A stretch of 64,000 nucleotides of DNA, from NCBI GenBank assembly GCA_902363395.1, contig CABIZZ010000001.1, forward strand, positions 1,426,001 to 1,490,000, written 5' to 3'. A program made the translations under genes and the position numbers. Within the stretch, counting starts at the first letter, position 1. Every line of letters begins with the position of its first letter. Positions 52,108 to 63,542 of this stretch are shown piece by piece. The DNA comes from Streptococcaceae bacterium (GTDB lineage: Bacteria; Bacillota; Bacilli; Lactobacillales; Streptococcaceae). The notes beneath the pieces were generated by a model. The model searched no databases, was not told where the DNA came from, and saw only the letters and a program-made list of their open reading frames with translations.

Positions 52108-52290
52108 AGAGGCTGGGACAAAAGTCCTAGCCTCTCAATTATTTTTGGATTGTTGAGCAAGACGCAGTGGTTGAGTGGGCTCTACTACGCTGATTTCATC
52201 AGCTTTTACAGCCCTACTCAACTGTGCGGAGGTGGGACGACGAAATCGAATTCTAACGAATTACCGATTTCTGTCCCACTCTCTTATTTT
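52108..52290 (+). repeat. Multi-hairpin element in the clpE 3' region
   Basis: Three stems follow the clpE stop. Stem 1 is GAGGCTGGGAC/GTCCTAGCCTC around AAAA and is followed by a T-rich stretch, so it may terminate clpE. Stem 2 is CGCAGTGGTTGAGTGGGCT with AGCCCTACTCAACTGTGCG, enclosing GCTGATTTCATCAGC. Stem 3 is GTGGGAC...GAAATCG with CGATTTCTGTCCCAC. From memory, similar GGCTGGGACAAAA sequences recur in streptococcal genomes; role unknown. Only one copy lies in this window. Confidence 0.6.
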
Positions 52291-52356
52291 CATCTCCTAC
52301 TGCTTTTTATGTCCATCTATGTTATAATGATAAAAAAATAAGAAGCGAGTAACATT

Positions 52357-52806
52357 ATGACCGTTGCAACTTTTGGAACAAAAGAAGAAAATGTTGACTA
52401 TGTCAATCGTTATGGAGTCTATGCGGTGATTCCAAATCCAGCAAAGGACAAAATCATCCTAGTCCAAGCTCCAAATGGGGCTTGGTTCCTACCAGGTGGT
52501 GAAATCGAGGAAGGAGAAGATCATTTCTTGGCACTCGAGCGCGAACTGATTGAAGAGCTGGGCTTCACTGCGACCATCGGCGAGTATTATGGACAAGCAG
52601 ATGAGTACTTCTACTCCAGTCACCGCGACACCCACTACTACAATCCAGCTTATATCTATGAAGTAACTGACTTTGTAGAAGCTCAAAAGCCACTAGAGGA
52701 TTTCAATAACATTGCCTGGTTCCCCATTGACGAAGCCATTGAAAAGTTAAAAAGAGGAAGCCATAAATGGGGAATCAAAATGTGGAAATCTGCCCAAAAA
52801 TTGTAA
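52357..52806 (+). CDS. Nudix hydrolase (MutT-like)
   Basis: A 149-aa hydrolase of nucleoside diphosphates linked to another group. The Nudix box lies at about residues 47-70 (PGGEIEEGEDHFLALERELI then EELGF) with the REL and EELG residues intact. The rest has the beta-sheet pattern YGVYAVIPNPAKDKIILVQA and a C-terminal helix. The substrate is unknown. It may share a transcript with the DUF1827 gene 67 nt downstream. Confidence 0.9.
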   Translation: MTVATFGTKEENVDYVNRYGVYAVIPNPAKDKIILVQAPNGAWFLPGGEIEEGEDHFLALERELIEELGFTATIGEYYGQADEYFYSSHRDTHYYNPAYIYEVTDFVEAQKPLEDFNNIAWFPIDEAIEKLKRGSHKWGIKMWKSAQKL

Positions 52807-52873
52807 GCGACTTCTTTCACAAAATAAAAAAAAGTGCTATAATAAATGGAGAAAGAGCTTAGGAGGATCTCAC

Positions 52874-53173
52874 ATGAAGCTTATGAATACAACAAATAGT
52901 CATGCTAATTTGGTCAAAAGTCAATTAGAAAGTACCGATGCTACCCTTGTTGAGGTCTATTCAGCTGGTAACACCGATGTTATCTTTACTAAAGCTCCTA
53001 CTCATTACGAATTGCTGATTAGTAACAAACACCGTGCCATTCGTGAAACAGAAGTTGAAAAAATTCGTGAGTTCTTTTTAAAACGCAAGATTGATCTCAA
53101 AATCATCGACCAATCCACTATTAAAACGCTCTACTCCGATAAACTGATCGAAATTTCTTTCCCAATTATTTAG
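52874..53173 (+). CDS. DUF1827 family protein
   Basis: A 99-aa protein with the DUF1827 pattern (MKLMNTTNSHANLVKSQLES, VYSAGNTDVIFTKAP, EVEKIREFFLKRKID). Found in lactic acid bacteria and streptococci; role unknown. AGGAGG precedes the ATG and a terminator starts right at the stop. Confidence 0.88.
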   Translation: MKLMNTTNSHANLVKSQLESTDATLVEVYSAGNTDVIFTKAPTHYELLISNKHRAIRETEVEKIREFFLKRKIDLKIIDQSTIKTLYSDKLIEISFPII

Positions 53174-53198
53174 TAAGGCCATTCCGCCTTACTTTTTT
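53174..53198 (+). terminator. Terminator of the DUF1827 gene
   Basis: TAAGGC-CATTCC-GCCTTA followed by CTTTTTT, directly after the stop codon. Confidence 0.85.
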
Positions 53199-53238
53199 AT
53201 TGCCCTGACGATGGACACGATACATCATTCTAGTCACC

Positions 53239-53269
53239 AAAAAAGAAGTTCCATTATGGAACTTCTTTT
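53239..53269 (-). terminator. Terminator of ileS
   Basis: Minus strand AAAAGAAGTTCC-ATAAT-GGAACTTCTTTTTT, 9 nt after the stop. Confidence 0.9.
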
Positions 53270-53277
53270 GATATCTT

Positions 53278-56070
53278 TTATTTGGCTTCAAAACCTTCTG
53301 CAACTGCGTCTGCAAAGTTTTCTTCAACGATGCTTGCACAGTGATTACAGATGGTTGCATGGTAGTGGCGTTCAGCCGTTGTTGGGTCGATACGACGGCA
53401 ACGGTCACAAACTTCACCAGCAGCCCGTTCAACTGTGAAAGCTACATCTTCAAAGGCCACTGCAGCTTCTGGAGCTGGTCCTTCTGCGATGGTCAATTCA
53501 GAGACAATCAAGAGTTGTGCTACATTGCTATCAACAGCTCCAAGAAGGGTTTTCACCACTTCGTTTGGATAAACTGTCAAGTGAGCTTCAAGAGATTTAC
53601 CGATCACTTTTTCATTACGCGCTTCTTCCAAGGCTTTTTGAGCTTGACCACGGAAGTCCATGAAGGCTGACCAAGTATCCAAGATTTCCTCTTGGTTGGC
53701 AAAAGTCTGAGCTTCTGGTAATTCTGACAATTGAACGAATTCTTCTGCTTCAAACTCGAGATAAGACCAGATTTCTTCGGCTGTGTGAGGAAGGATTGGT
53801 GTCAAGAGTTTGGTGATTTTCACCAAAATATCATAGAAGACTGTTTGCATTTGACGGCGTTCTAGTGACTTAGCTCCTTCAATGTAAACAACATCTTTGG
53901 CAAAGTCAAGGTAGAAGGCAGACAAATCAACGTTGATAAAGTTCACCAAGGCCTTGTAGATGGTCAAGAATTCAAAGTTAGCATAAGCATCACGAATGGT
54001 CTTGACAAGTTGATTAAAGCGAATGGTCATGTACTTATCAACAGAACGAAGTTCTTCGTAAGCAACTGCATCCTCGGCTGGGTTAAAGTCAGATGTATTG
54101 GCAATCAAGAAACGAAGGGTATTCCGGATCTTACGGTAAGTCTCAGACACTTGACTCAAGATATCCATAGAGATACGTACATCGTTGCTTGAATCTACAC
54201 TGGTTACCCAGAGACGCAAGATTTCAGCACCAAATTGTTTTTCAACATCGCTTGGAGCAATGGTATTTCCAAGAGATTTAGACATCTTCTCACCTTTACC
54301 ATCCAAAGCAAAACCTTGTGACAAGATTTGTTTGTATGGTGCGACACCATGGTTGGCTACAGATGTGATGAGTGATGAGTTGAACCAACCACGGTATTGG
54401 TCTGAACCTTCAAGGTAGAGGTCGGCTGGGTATTTGAGTTCTGGACGGTTCACTACAACACCATTCCATGATGAACCTGAGTCGAACCATACATCCATGA
54501 TGTCTGTTTCTTTCTTGAACTCACCATTTGGTGAACCTGGATGGGTAAATCCTTCTGGCAAGAGGTCTTTGGCATCCCGTTCCCACCAGATGATGGAACC
54601 ATGTTCTTCAAAGAGTTGAGCGACATGCTCGATGGTTTCAGCTGTCATGATTGGTGTACCATCTTCAGCGTAGAAGATTGGGAGTGGGACACCCCAAGCA
54701 CGTTGACGAGAGATAACCCAGTCACCACGGTCACGAATCATATTGTACAGACGGACTTTACCCCACTCTGAGTGGAACTTGACTTTTTCAATTTCATCCA
54801 AGATTTCTTGACGGAATTTAGATACAGAAGCAAACCATTGAGGCACAGCACGCCAGATGATTGGTTTTTTCGTACGCCAGTCAAATGGGTAAGAGTGAGA
54901 AATTTCTTCTTGAGCAAGAAGGAGGCTACCTAGTTTTTCAATAACTGTTGGCACAACCTTGTCGTAGAATTGACCTTCGAATTCCTCACCAGCATTGGCC
55001 ATCATGATACCGCGTTCATTGACAGTAACAGCAACTTCGAGACCATTAGCAACACCGACGTTGTAGTCATCCTCACCAAAACCAGGGGCTGTATGGACGA
55101 TACCTGTACCGGAGTCTGTTGTAACGTGGTCACCAAGGATAACGAGTTCATCTACTGCCGTATCCCATGGGTGTTCTGTCACGATGTGGTTCAATTCTTG
55201 ACCACGGTAAGTAGCCAACACTTGAACATCCGCCCAACCGAATTTCTCAGATAAGCTGTTCAACAATTCTGAAGCGACCACAAATTTACGAGATTCGCCA
55301 GCTGGTTGCACCAAGACATAATCAATATCAGCACCAACTGTCAACCCGCGAGAAGCTGTGATGGTAAATGGAGTTGTTGTCCAAACAACGATGTAAGTAT
55401 CTGTATCAAGGACACCTTTTCCATCTTTGACCTTGTTGGCATAGTAAAGGGAAGTTGAAACCAAGTCATGGTATTCAATTTCCGCTTCAGCAAGGGCTGA
55501 CTCTGATGACCATGACCAGTAAACTGGCTTAGCTCCACGGTAGATATAGCCTTTGTTAGCCATCTCACCGAAGACACGGATTTGCGCTGCTTCATAATCA
55601 GGCGTCAAAGTTACATAAGGATTTTCCCAGTCACCTGAAACACCCAAACGTTTGAAGTCTTCGCGCTGTTTATCTACTTGAGAAAGAGCGTAGTCACGGC
55701 AAAGTTTCAAGTACTCAACCAAGTCCATTTCTTTGCGTTTGACACCTTGTTTAGCCAAGACTTGCTCGATTGGCAAACCGTGTGTATCCCAACCTGGGAT
55801 GTACGGTGCATAAAAACCTGACATAGACTTAGAACGAACAATGATATCTTTTGAAATCTTGTTCATCGCATGTCCTACGTGGATATTTCCATTGGCATAG
55901 GGAGGGCCATCATGCAAGGTGAAATGTGGTTTTCCTTGGTTCAATTCTTGACGACGTTGGTAAAGCTTTGCTTCTTCCCATTCTTTTTGCCAAACTGGCT
56001 CTTTTGTAGGCAAACCAGCCCGCATCGGGAACTCTGTTTTCCCTAAATTCAGTGTTTCTTTGAGTTTCAT
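53278..56070 (-). CDS. ileS: Isoleucyl-tRNA synthetase
   Basis: A 930-aa class I synthetase. HIGH motif is HVGH in [15 protein letters not shown], the editing domain has [20 protein letters not shown] and [14 protein letters not shown], the KMSKS loop is [10 protein letters not shown], and the C-terminal zinc site has CDRC and CNHC. Length fits the bacterial type. Regulated by the T-box leader upstream. AGAGGAG precedes the ATG. Confidence 0.98.
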   Translation of the reverse strand: MKLKETLNLGKTEFPMRAGLPTKEPVWQKEWEEAKLYQRRQELNQGKPHFTLHDGPPYANGNIHVGHAMNKISKDIIVRSKSMSGFYAPYIPGWDTHGLPIEQVLAKQGVKRKEMDLVEYLKLCRDYALSQVDKQREDFKRLGVSGDWENPYVTLTPDYEAAQIRVFGEMANKGYIYRGAKPVYWSWSSESALAEAEIEYHDLVSTSLYYANKVKDGKGVLDTDTYIVVWTTTPFTITASRGLTVGADIDYVLVQPAGESRKFVVASELLNSLSEKFGWADVQVLATYRGQELNHIVTEHPWDTAVDELVILGDHVTTDSGTGIVHTAPGFGEDDYNVGVANGLEVAVTVNERGIMMANAGEEFEGQFYDKVVPTVIEKLGSLLLAQEEISHSYPFDWRTKKPIIWRAVPQWFASVSKFRQEILDEIEKVKFHSEWGKVRLYNMIRDRGDWVISRQRAWGVPLPIFYAEDGTPIMTAETIEHVAQLFEEHGSIIWWERDAKDLLPEGFTHPGSPNGEFKKETDIMDVWFDSGSSWNGVVVNRPELKYPADLYLEGSDQYRGWFNSSLITSVANHGVAPYKQILSQGFALDGKGEKMSKSLGNTIAPSDVEKQFGAEILRLWVTSVDSSNDVRISMDILSQVSETYRKIRNTLRFLIANTSDFNPAEDAVAYEELRSVDKYMTIRFNQLVKTIRDAYANFEFLTIYKALVNFINVDLSAFYLDFAKDVVYIEGAKSLERRQMQTVFYDILVKITKLLTPILPHTAEEIWSYLEFEAEEFVQLSELPEAQTFANQEEILDTWSAFMDFRGQAQKALEEARNEKVIGKSLEAHLTVYPNEVVKTLLGAVDSNVAQLLIVSELTIAEGPAPEAAVAFEDVAFTVERAAGEVCDRCRRIDPTTAERHYHATICNHCASIVEENFADAVAEGFEAK

Positions 56071-56079
56071 GGTGTCTCC

Positions 56080-56325
56080 TCTAAAAAATAATCATACAAA
56101 ATAAAAGACCACGACCTCGCCAAAAAGGACGACAAGTCGTGGTACCACCTTCATTCAAGAAAGAGAATCCTCTCTTTCTCCTCTTTTGTCGCTAACGCTG
56201 ACCAGCGTTAGTGGTTACTCATTTCACCACTAAGATTTGTAAAAGGATCAATCCTATCAAAGGAAGTACAGGTCTTCCACCATCACCTGCTCGCTAAAAC
56301 TATTTGATAAGATCACTGTTTTTAC
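56080..56325 (-). promoter_or_regulatory. T-box riboswitch leader of ileS
   Basis: On the minus strand the leader contains the T-box motif AAGGTGGTACCACG (56138-56151), which pairs with the end of uncharged tRNA, followed by the terminator CCACGAC/GTCGTGG with a T-rich tail (about 56098-56147). Upstream lie the stem I elements (AGCGAGCAGGTGATGG, GGAAGACCTGTACTTCC) and an ATC that can serve as the isoleucine specifier; the exact codon position is not certain. High uncharged tRNA-Ile would allow read-through into ileS. Confidence 0.9.
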
Positions 56326-56328
56326 AGA

Positions 56329-57174
56329 TTATAAAATTGAAACAGATTCCCGTTGTTCTTCCCCTTCTGGTGCATCAATATCAGCAACTAGAGGAGTTTC
56401 TACAACAATTTCATCAATAGAATCTTGATCTACCTGATTTTTTTCTGCTTCTTCCAAAGCCTCTTGAACTTTTTCATTCAATCCTTCAAAAGCTTGAGTC
56501 GCAGACAATTCACGGTTTACAGCTTCAATATGTTTTTGCAATTCTTCAATTTCTGCGCGTGAGAATTGACGAGTCAAATCAATTGCTTCATCATCGTAGT
56601 TATGATGAACTGTTTCTTCCAAAGCTTTTTCGACTACTTCACGGAAAGCTTCATCACTTGTTTGAATATACATAGCAGTTGGGCGAAGAATTTCATCCCA
56701 TTCTGGTGTATCAATGATGCTCAATTGGCTTTCGATAGTTGATTTCAAACGTTGGTGGAAGACACGCGTCTTATTCTTCAATTCTTCCGTTTCTACGGCA
56801 ACTTTCTTGGCATTGTCTGTAGCATGACGAAGAATTTCATTTGCTTTTGCTTTTGCTTCTTCAACTAAATGGTGAGCATCTTGCTCCGCTTGACGAACGA
56901 TGGTTTCTGAGCGTTCATTTGCCGCATGTTTCACACGTTCTGCTGTATCTTGAGCGATCAATACTGATTGACTCAAAGAGTCTTTCATTTCGTCAAAGTA
57001 GTTCAAGCGCTCTTCCAACGCACTAATTTTTGTTTCCAATTCATGATTTTCACGAACTAATTTTTCATAGTCTCGGTAGACCATGTCTTGAAACTCTTCA
57101 ACTTCTTTAGCATCGTAGCCTCTAAATTTTACATAAAAGCGTTTATCTTTGATTTCTAAAGCTGTAAGTGCCAT
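56329..57174 (-). CDS. divIVA: Cell division protein DivIVA
   Basis: A 281-aa protein with the DivIVA membrane-curvature domain at the N-terminus (MALTALEIKDKRFYVKFRGY, then AKEVEEFQDMVYRDYEKLV) and long coiled coils. In streptococci it marks the septum and poles and is phosphorylated by StkP. The acidic tail is species-typical. Last gene of the ylm cluster, 10 nt after ylmH. Confidence 0.95.
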   Translation of the reverse strand: MALTALEIKDKRFYVKFRGYDAKEVEEFQDMVYRDYEKLVRENHELETKISALEERLNYFDEMKDSLSQSVLIAQDTAERVKHAANERSETIVRQAEQDAHHLVEEAKAKANEILRHATDNAKKVAVETEELKNKTRVFHQRLKSTIESQLSIIDTPEWDEILRPTAMYIQTSDEAFREVVEKALEETVHHNYDDEAIDLTRQFSRAEIEELQKHIEAVNRELSATQAFEGLNEKVQEALEEAEKNQVDQDSIDEIVVETPLVADIDAPEGEEQRESVSIL

Positions 57175-57183
57175 AGTTCCTCC

Positions 57184-57972
57184 TTATTTTCTACTGGAAA
57201 ATACTTCAACCGTTAATTTGTATTTTCCACTTTTTGATAGGCCATTTTCTGATAGTATTTTAAATCGGCCATACTTTCGAACACTAATTAAATCTGCTAC
57301 TTGGATCATCCGACTAGGATTATCAATAGTGGCATAGTTTACCTTTACCTGGCCAGACTGAACCAATTGAACAGCTACAGACCGAGCAAGTTTAAAGGTA
57401 GAAGCTACTAGTTTATCAAGTCGAACACTAGTAACCAATAGGTCTTTGAGTTTGGATGGTTCGTCTACAGTGATTCGTTCTCGACAGTCAATCTCTCGAA
57501 TCTTCACAGATGCTTTTGCGATCTTCTTAAGATTCTCTTTGAAATAGGAGGAGAAACGTTCATCCACATAGATATGAATCTTCCCTTGTCCAACTAGAAT
57601 ATCTCCAAAAGACTTTCTTTCTATGCCTAATTGATGGAGAAGCGAACCCAAAACTTGAGAGTGACTTAACCGATAAAACTTATCCGGATAGAGAACTTCT
57701 AACAGGCTCATTTCAAAATCAGATGCCTCTAACTCATAATAGCTAGGAGCCAGAATCACTCGTGCATATTCTGTAGGATAGATTTCTGCACTTGAAAACA
57801 CCTGCAAACCATGGTGGGCACCAATTTGTCGTAAAATATCAACCTGATGTGGATTTAAAAAGGAAGTCAGTTCAAAACTATACTGTTGCTCCACCCGAGC
57901 TACTAATTCTAGAACTCGATCGATAAAGACGTAGTCTTCTGGACTATAGTGTTGATAAAATCCCTTGGTCAT
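57184..57972 (-). CDS. ylmH: S4-domain RNA-binding protein YlmH
   Basis: A 262-aa protein with a C-terminal S4 domain (RLDKLVASTFKLARSVAVQL then VQSGQVKVNY) and the N-terminal YlmH region (VFIDRVLELVARVEQQYSFE). YlmH homologues have been linked to rescue of stalled ribosomes and to cell division. It overlaps ylmG by 4 nt. Confidence 0.92.
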   Translation of the reverse strand: MTKGFYQHYSPEDYVFIDRVLELVARVEQQYSFELTSFLNPHQVDILRQIGAHHGLQVFSSAEIYPTEYARVILAPSYYELEASDFEMSLLEVLYPDKFYRLSHSQVLGSLLHQLGIERKSFGDILVGQGKIHIYVDERFSSYFKENLKKIAKASVKIREIDCRERITVDEPSKLKDLLVTSVRLDKLVASTFKLARSVAVQLVQSGQVKVNYATIDNPSRMIQVADLISVRKYGRFKILSENGLSKSGKYKLTVEVFSSRK

Positions 57973-58229
57973 ATAAACTGCACCAAAAATTGAAGGACAA
58001 ACCGTTCCACTACGGATAGAGCAAGTAAGGCAAACATGACTGTAAAGTCTAACCCACCAAATTGCAAAGGAATCTTTCTAAATAGGCTCAAAAATGGTTC
58101 GACGATCCGTTGAACCATTTTAGCTAAAGCCGATTCTGATGCATTTGGAAACCAACTAAGCAAAGCATAGATGATTAGTACTAGCTCAAAAACCTGAAAG
58201 AAATTTCTAACTAATTGTAGGACAAACAT
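57969..58229 (-). CDS. ylmG: YggT/YlmG family membrane protein
   Basis: An 86-aa protein with two membrane helices and the family string ALLSWFPNASESALAKMVQR then IVEPFLSLFRKIP. Part of the division cluster; YlmG proteins affect septum and membrane organisation. 1 nt gap to sepF. Confidence 0.93.
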   Translation of the reverse strand: MFVLQLVRNFFQVFELVLIIYALLSWFPNASESALAKMVQRIVEPFLSLFRKIPLQFGGLDFTVMFALLALSVVERFVLQFLVQFI

Positions 58230-58230
58230 A

Positions 58231-58860
58231 TTAACGATTTCGTTTCATATCAAAGTCATACTCAGCAACTTCGACATCATTTGGAAGGCGAATATCTTCA
58301 ATATTCACAACAACATTGATTGGTGTTAATAAGTACATAGTACTTGCAACACGACGTAGATTCCCGGCTAATACATAGCGAGCACCATCCAAATAATCCA
58401 AACATCTTCTTGCTTGAACTTCAGTCATATATTGGAAGTCAATAAGAATACTTTCGTTTGCCAACAACAAGTCAACAATTTCAGTTGCTTCTTCGTATTT
58501 ACGAGGATAGCGAACATCAATTGTAATCTTTTCATCTGCAGCAGAACGATTTCGTGCCAACTCTTGTTGACGTTGATGAAGTCGAGTAATATTTTCAGAA
58601 GATGATTTTTGAGATGAAGCTGATTCAACCACTGCTGTAGAAGCTACTTGTGGACGACTTGCTGCAACAGGAGTAGGTTTCTGCTCCTTGGCAGCTACCA
58701 CAGCTTTTTGACGTGGTTTTGATGATGGTTGTACTGGTTTAGGGGATGCTACAGGTTGGCTAGCTCCGACTGCTTGAGCAGGCGCTTCTTGCACATCGTA
58801 CTCATCTCCATCTTCAGTAAAATAATCAATCAATCGATCAAATCTATCTTTAAATGACAT
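58231..58860 (-). CDS. sepF: Cell division protein SepF
   Basis: A 209-aa FtsZ-binding protein. It starts with a membrane-targeting amphipathic helix ([14 protein letters not shown]), has a long Ala/Pro/Gln linker, and a C-terminal SepF domain ([40 protein letters not shown]). It aligns FtsZ filaments on the membrane. The linker is longer than in Bacillus, as in other streptococci. Confidence 0.95.
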   Translation of the reverse strand: MSFKDRFDRLIDYFTEDGDEYDVQEAPAQAVGASQPVASPKPVQPSSKPRQKAVVAAKEQKPTPVAASRPQVASTAVVESASSQKSSSENITRLHQRQQELARNRSAADEKITIDVRYPRKYEEATEIVDLLLANESILIDFQYMTEVQARRCLDYLDGARYVLAGNLRRVASTMYLLTPINVVVNIEDIRLPNDVEVAEYDFDMKRNR

Positions 58861-58869
58861 AATTCTTTC

Positions 58870-59538
58870 CTATTTGAAAAATGAGGTCCCAATTCGCACA
58901 AAAGTCGCACCGTTAGCAATCGCCACATCATAATCACGACTCATTCCCATGCTTAACTCTGTAAAGGGCATATTTTTCAACTGTTTCTTTTGTAATTCTT
59001 TTTGAAGTTGGTGAGTTGCTGCAAATATGGCTTGCAACTCGTCCTGACTTGCCTCAAAAGGAGCCATCGTCATTAATCCAACAATTTGTAGGTTATCCAA
59101 GCCTTCTAGTTCTGGAAGAATCGCATCGAGCTCTTCAGGAGCAAATCCATGCTTGCTTTCCTCTCCAGAAATATTGACTTGTATAAAACATTTAATTGGG
59201 TGACTCGCCCTTTTTTGAATTTCTTGGGCAAGCTTCATAGAATCTAAAGCATGGAAGTAATCTACAAAGTTGATAACTTCTTTTACTTTACGACGTTGGA
59301 GACTACCGATCAAATGCCAGGTCAGTCCCTCATCTTTTAGAGCTTGGTATTTTTCTAGAAATTTATCAACACGGTTTTCACCGATATGACACACTCCTGT
59401 ATCAACCAAAGCCTTAGCTTGGTCGATACCAACATACTTAGTAACAGCAATCACATTGACCTGATCCGTGCGATTTGCTGTTTCCATTGCTTGTGCAACC
59501 TGCGAGAATATTCGCTCTTTATTTTCAATCAGATTCAT
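58870..59538 (-). CDS. ylmE: YggS/YlmE family PLP homeostasis protein
   Basis: A 222-aa PLP-binding alanine racemase-like fold without racemase activity. The PLP lysine is in VIAVTKYVG (about residue 34); HLIGSLQRRKVKEV, CFIQVNISGEESKHGF, GLMTMAPFE and LSMGMSRDYDVAI are conserved. It buffers vitamin B6 and amino acid pools. Between sepF and ftsZ as usual. Confidence 0.94.
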   Translation of the reverse strand: MNLIENKERIFSQVAQAMETANRTDQVNVIAVTKYVGIDQAKALVDTGVCHIGENRVDKFLEKYQALKDEGLTWHLIGSLQRRKVKEVINFVDYFHALDSMKLAQEIQKRASHPIKCFIQVNISGEESKHGFAPEELDAILPELEGLDNLQIVGLMTMAPFEASQDELQAIFAATHQLQKELQKKQLKNMPFTELSMGMSRDYDVAIANGATFVRIGTSFFK

Positions 59539-59540
59539 TC

Positions 59541-60824
<1,284 letters not shown>

Positions 60825-60833
60825 TTACACTCC

Positions 60834-62186
60834 TTAATCAAACATATTACCGATTAAATTCTTCATTCGGTCTGTAAAGGTAGTTTTTTCTTCTTGTTTT
60901 TGCTCTTCAACTGGATGTTGTTGCTCGACGTTTACTACAGGCTCAATTTCTTCCGGTACATATGCTGGAACAACTGGTTGCTTTACTGGTCGTTCAAACT
61001 GAACTGGTTGCTGACGAAGACGTTGGTCTCCATGTACAGCAGCTTGAGCAAGAATATCTACATCTGTAAGATTTCCAGCATATTCAGACAAGCTAATCAC
61101 GTGGGCAAAAGCTGGATTGCGGATTCCAATTTGATTTGGAACATACAATTTCACATTTACACCAAAGACTTCTTGTGCCAAGTCTTCAATACCAGGGAGA
61201 ATAGCGCCACCACCAATGATGACAATTCCTCCAGGCAAATCAAGCAAATGTCTTCTTTCAAGATCTTGTTTGATTTGGTCAAAGATGTGTTTGATCCGAG
61301 CTGAAATAATCTCTGCCAAATATTTTTCAGATACTTGGACAGGTTCTACTTCCCCAATCACCTCAACATGGAAGACTTCGTCACCAACTGATGGAACATA
61401 AGCTTCTCCATAGTTGAACTTCAAGCCTTCTGCTAATTTTTGAGAAGTCTTTAATACTTTAGAAATATCTTTCGTAACGTAATCGCCACCTTCTTGATAG
61501 ATATTTGTAAATTGAAGTTCTTGATTCCGAACAGAAGCTACTGTCGTTTGACCTCCACCTAAATCAATGACGGTCGCACCAAACTCACGTTCTCCTTCGT
61601 TCAATACAGACTTAATCATTGCAAGTGGTGAAATAATGATGTTCTCAACTTGCAAACCAGCACGTTCAACTGTTTTCCGTAAATTATGGAGGACAGTTCT
61701 AGGGCCAGTATACAAGAGACCACGCATTTCCAAACGGATTCCCATCATTCCACGTGGATCGCGGATTCCTTGGAAACCGTCAACTGTGAACTCTTCTGGA
61801 ATAAAGGTAATGACTTCACGGTCTGGAGTCATACTCTTTGTCAAAGCAGATCTGACAACATTTTCAACATCTGCATCCGTAATTTCTTTTGAATCACTGG
61901 TTACAGGAATCATTCCTTGAGTTGCTTCAATTTGAAGAAGGTTTGCTGGCAACCCAACGTTCACAAGATTGATTGAAATTCCTGCTTTTTCTTCTGCTTG
62001 GCTTACTGCACTTTTAATCGCATTAGAAGCAGCCTCAATATCAACAATAATTCCATCTTTGACGCCAGCACTTTTCGCATTGCTGACTCCAATTACATTC
62101 ATTTCTCCATTGACATGTTCTGCCACCAATACTTTTATTGAACTAGTACCGATATCTAAACCTGTAAAAAAGCCGTTTCTAGCCAT
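60834..62186 (-). CDS. ftsA: Cell division protein FtsA
   Basis: A 450-aa actin-like membrane anchor for FtsZ. GLDIGTSSIKVLVAE forms phosphate 1, VIDLGGGQTTVAS phosphate 2, GIVIIGGGAILPGI the adenosine motif; the C-terminal amphipathic helix (FTDRMKNLIGNMFD) targets the membrane. Operon with ftsZ; a terminator separates it from divIB. Confidence 0.97.
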   Translation of the reverse strand: MARNGFFTGLDIGTSSIKVLVAEHVNGEMNVIGVSNAKSAGVKDGIIVDIEAASNAIKSAVSQAEEKAGISINLVNVGLPANLLQIEATQGMIPVTSDSKEITDADVENVVRSALTKSMTPDREVITFIPEEFTVDGFQGIRDPRGMMGIRLEMRGLLYTGPRTVLHNLRKTVERAGLQVENIIISPLAMIKSVLNEGEREFGATVIDLGGGQTTVASVRNQELQFTNIYQEGGDYVTKDISKVLKTSQKLAEGLKFNYGEAYVPSVGDEVFHVEVIGEVEPVQVSEKYLAEIISARIKHIFDQIKQDLERRHLLDLPGGIVIIGGGAILPGIEDLAQEVFGVNVKLYVPNQIGIRNPAFAHVISLSEYAGNLTDVDILAQAAVHGDQRLRQQPVQFERPVKQPVVPAYVPEEIEPVVNVEQQHPVEEQKQEEKTTFTDRMKNLIGNMFD

Positions 62187-62271
62187 TACACCAGTCCTCT
62201 CTCTTTTGTTTTCCTATACGTCAATTAATAGCTCCATTTTAGTTAGAACTATCCAAATTTCATTATAACAC

Positions 62272-62292
62272 AAAAATGCCCATAGTGGGCAT
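62272..62292 (-). terminator. Terminator between divIB and ftsA
   Basis: Minus strand ATGCCCA-CTA-TGGGCAT followed by TTTT. It separates the murG-divIB unit from ftsAZ. Confidence 0.8.
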
Positions 62293-62327
62293 ATTTTCTT
62301 TATTTATTTCAGATAATTTATGAGGGT

Positions 62328-63542
62328 TTACTCAGCGGGAACTTCTTCGTGTTGCTCGGTTACGACTGCACTCTCATCAGAATCTGTCGAGTTAGCATCA
62401 GCTTCTTCTGTTTTGTTCCCTTCCCCTTCTTCTTTTTCTTTCTTTTCCTGAGCTAAAGTAGCCATTGTTTCTGCATTGTAACTATATATCCCTGCTTCCA
62501 TATCAATGACACTGTCATCTTCAATCAGCTTGCGAATTTGATGGTAATAAGGCAATTTACGCTTGATCTGAGATACAGGCACTAGGACCTTAGTGCCATC
62601 CTTCATGGTCAGCGTCACTAAATCCTTCGTCACCTTGCTCGGTGTCAAGTCCACTGACTCAATTTCATCGCGCACAGAAGATGGTATTTTCCCCAATTGT
62701 TTGACGAATTGTCGGACCAATTCTCGATCAGAAAAACGAACGGCTAGGTAAGTCTTAGGAAGCTGATCCGCAGCAATTGGCGTCTCTACCACTTCCCCAT
62801 TCTCTAAAATGGGATAGTGATCTTCCTCCGTCACATAGTAACCAAAAACCTGGTATTCCTCCACCTGAACCTTAAACGTCGTAGGGAAGGCATAAGTCAT
62901 CGAAATATCTTTGACCCATGGACTAGCTGCCTTCATATTGGCAAGATAGCGATCCCGATTTAAAAAGGTTGTCAAGGTATAATCCCGGTCTTGGATCTGA
63001 CTCTTTTCAAACAACAAGGTCTGATCCGCATTTTTATTCCCTGAAAATTCGATGATTTTTTGCTTAGCTAAGGGTGTTAAAAGGTAGGCAGAAAAGACTG
63101 CAATCAAGGTACTGATCACCAAAACAGGAATAGCTCGATAGATGTGACGTCTCGCAATCTGACCTTCCTTTTTGGCCTTCTTCGCTAGTTCCTCTTCTTC
63201 GAACATTTCTTCTGAAGGCTCTGTTAGGTAGATGATTTTTTCTTCTTCATCATCTTCGTCTATTTCGTCAGGAAGAGTTTCTTGCACTTCCTCCTCAGCC
63301 AGATTAGCCTCCTTCTCTTTTTCTTCTTCTGCAGTCTCGGTATCTTGCTCTTCTGCATTTAGATCTTCAGAGGGAGTTTTTTGATTCAGAAGTTCCTGTC
63401 TTTCCTTCTCTTCTTGTGCCTTCTTTTCTTTTTCTTCTTGCTCTTCTAATTGTTTTTTCTTTTGATACTCCTGGTTTCGTCTTTGCCATTCAGAGAGCTT
63501 GGTTACTTCCTTAGGAGTTTTTTGGTTCTTCTTATCCGTCAT
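62328..63542 (-). CDS. divIB: Cell division protein DivIB/FtsQ
   Basis: A 404-aa bitopic protein: a long charged cytoplasmic region rich in Glu and Lys (about 1-130), one membrane helix (about 134-154), then a POTRA/beta domain ([40 protein letters not shown]) and an acidic Ser/Glu tail. It stabilises the FtsL-FtsB septal complex. Overlaps murG by 4 nt. Confidence 0.95.
   Translation of the reverse strand: MTDKKNQKTPKEVTKLSEWQRRNQEYQKKKQLEEQEEKEKKAQEEKERQELLNQKTPSEDLNAEEQDTETAEEEKEKEANLAEEEVQETLPDEIDEDDEEEKIIYLTEPSEEMFEEEELAKKAKKEGQIARRHIYRAIPVLVISTLIAVFSAYLLTPLAKQKIIEFSGNKNADQTLLFEKSQIQDRDYTLTTFLNRDRYLANMKAASPWVKDISMTYAFPTTFKVQVEEYQVFGYYVTEEDHYPILENGEVVETPIAADQLPKTYLAVRFSDRELVRQFVKQLGKIPSSVRDEIESVDLTPSKVTKDLVTLTMKDGTKVLVPVSQIKRKLPYYHQIRKLIEDDSVIDMEAGIYSYNAETMATLAQEKKEKEEGEGNKTEEADANSTDSDESAVVTEQHEEVPAE

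Noticed and set aside
52150..52341. 63-codon plus-strand frame after clpE
   Set aside because: It lies within the hairpin element, and its codons are dictated by the stems.
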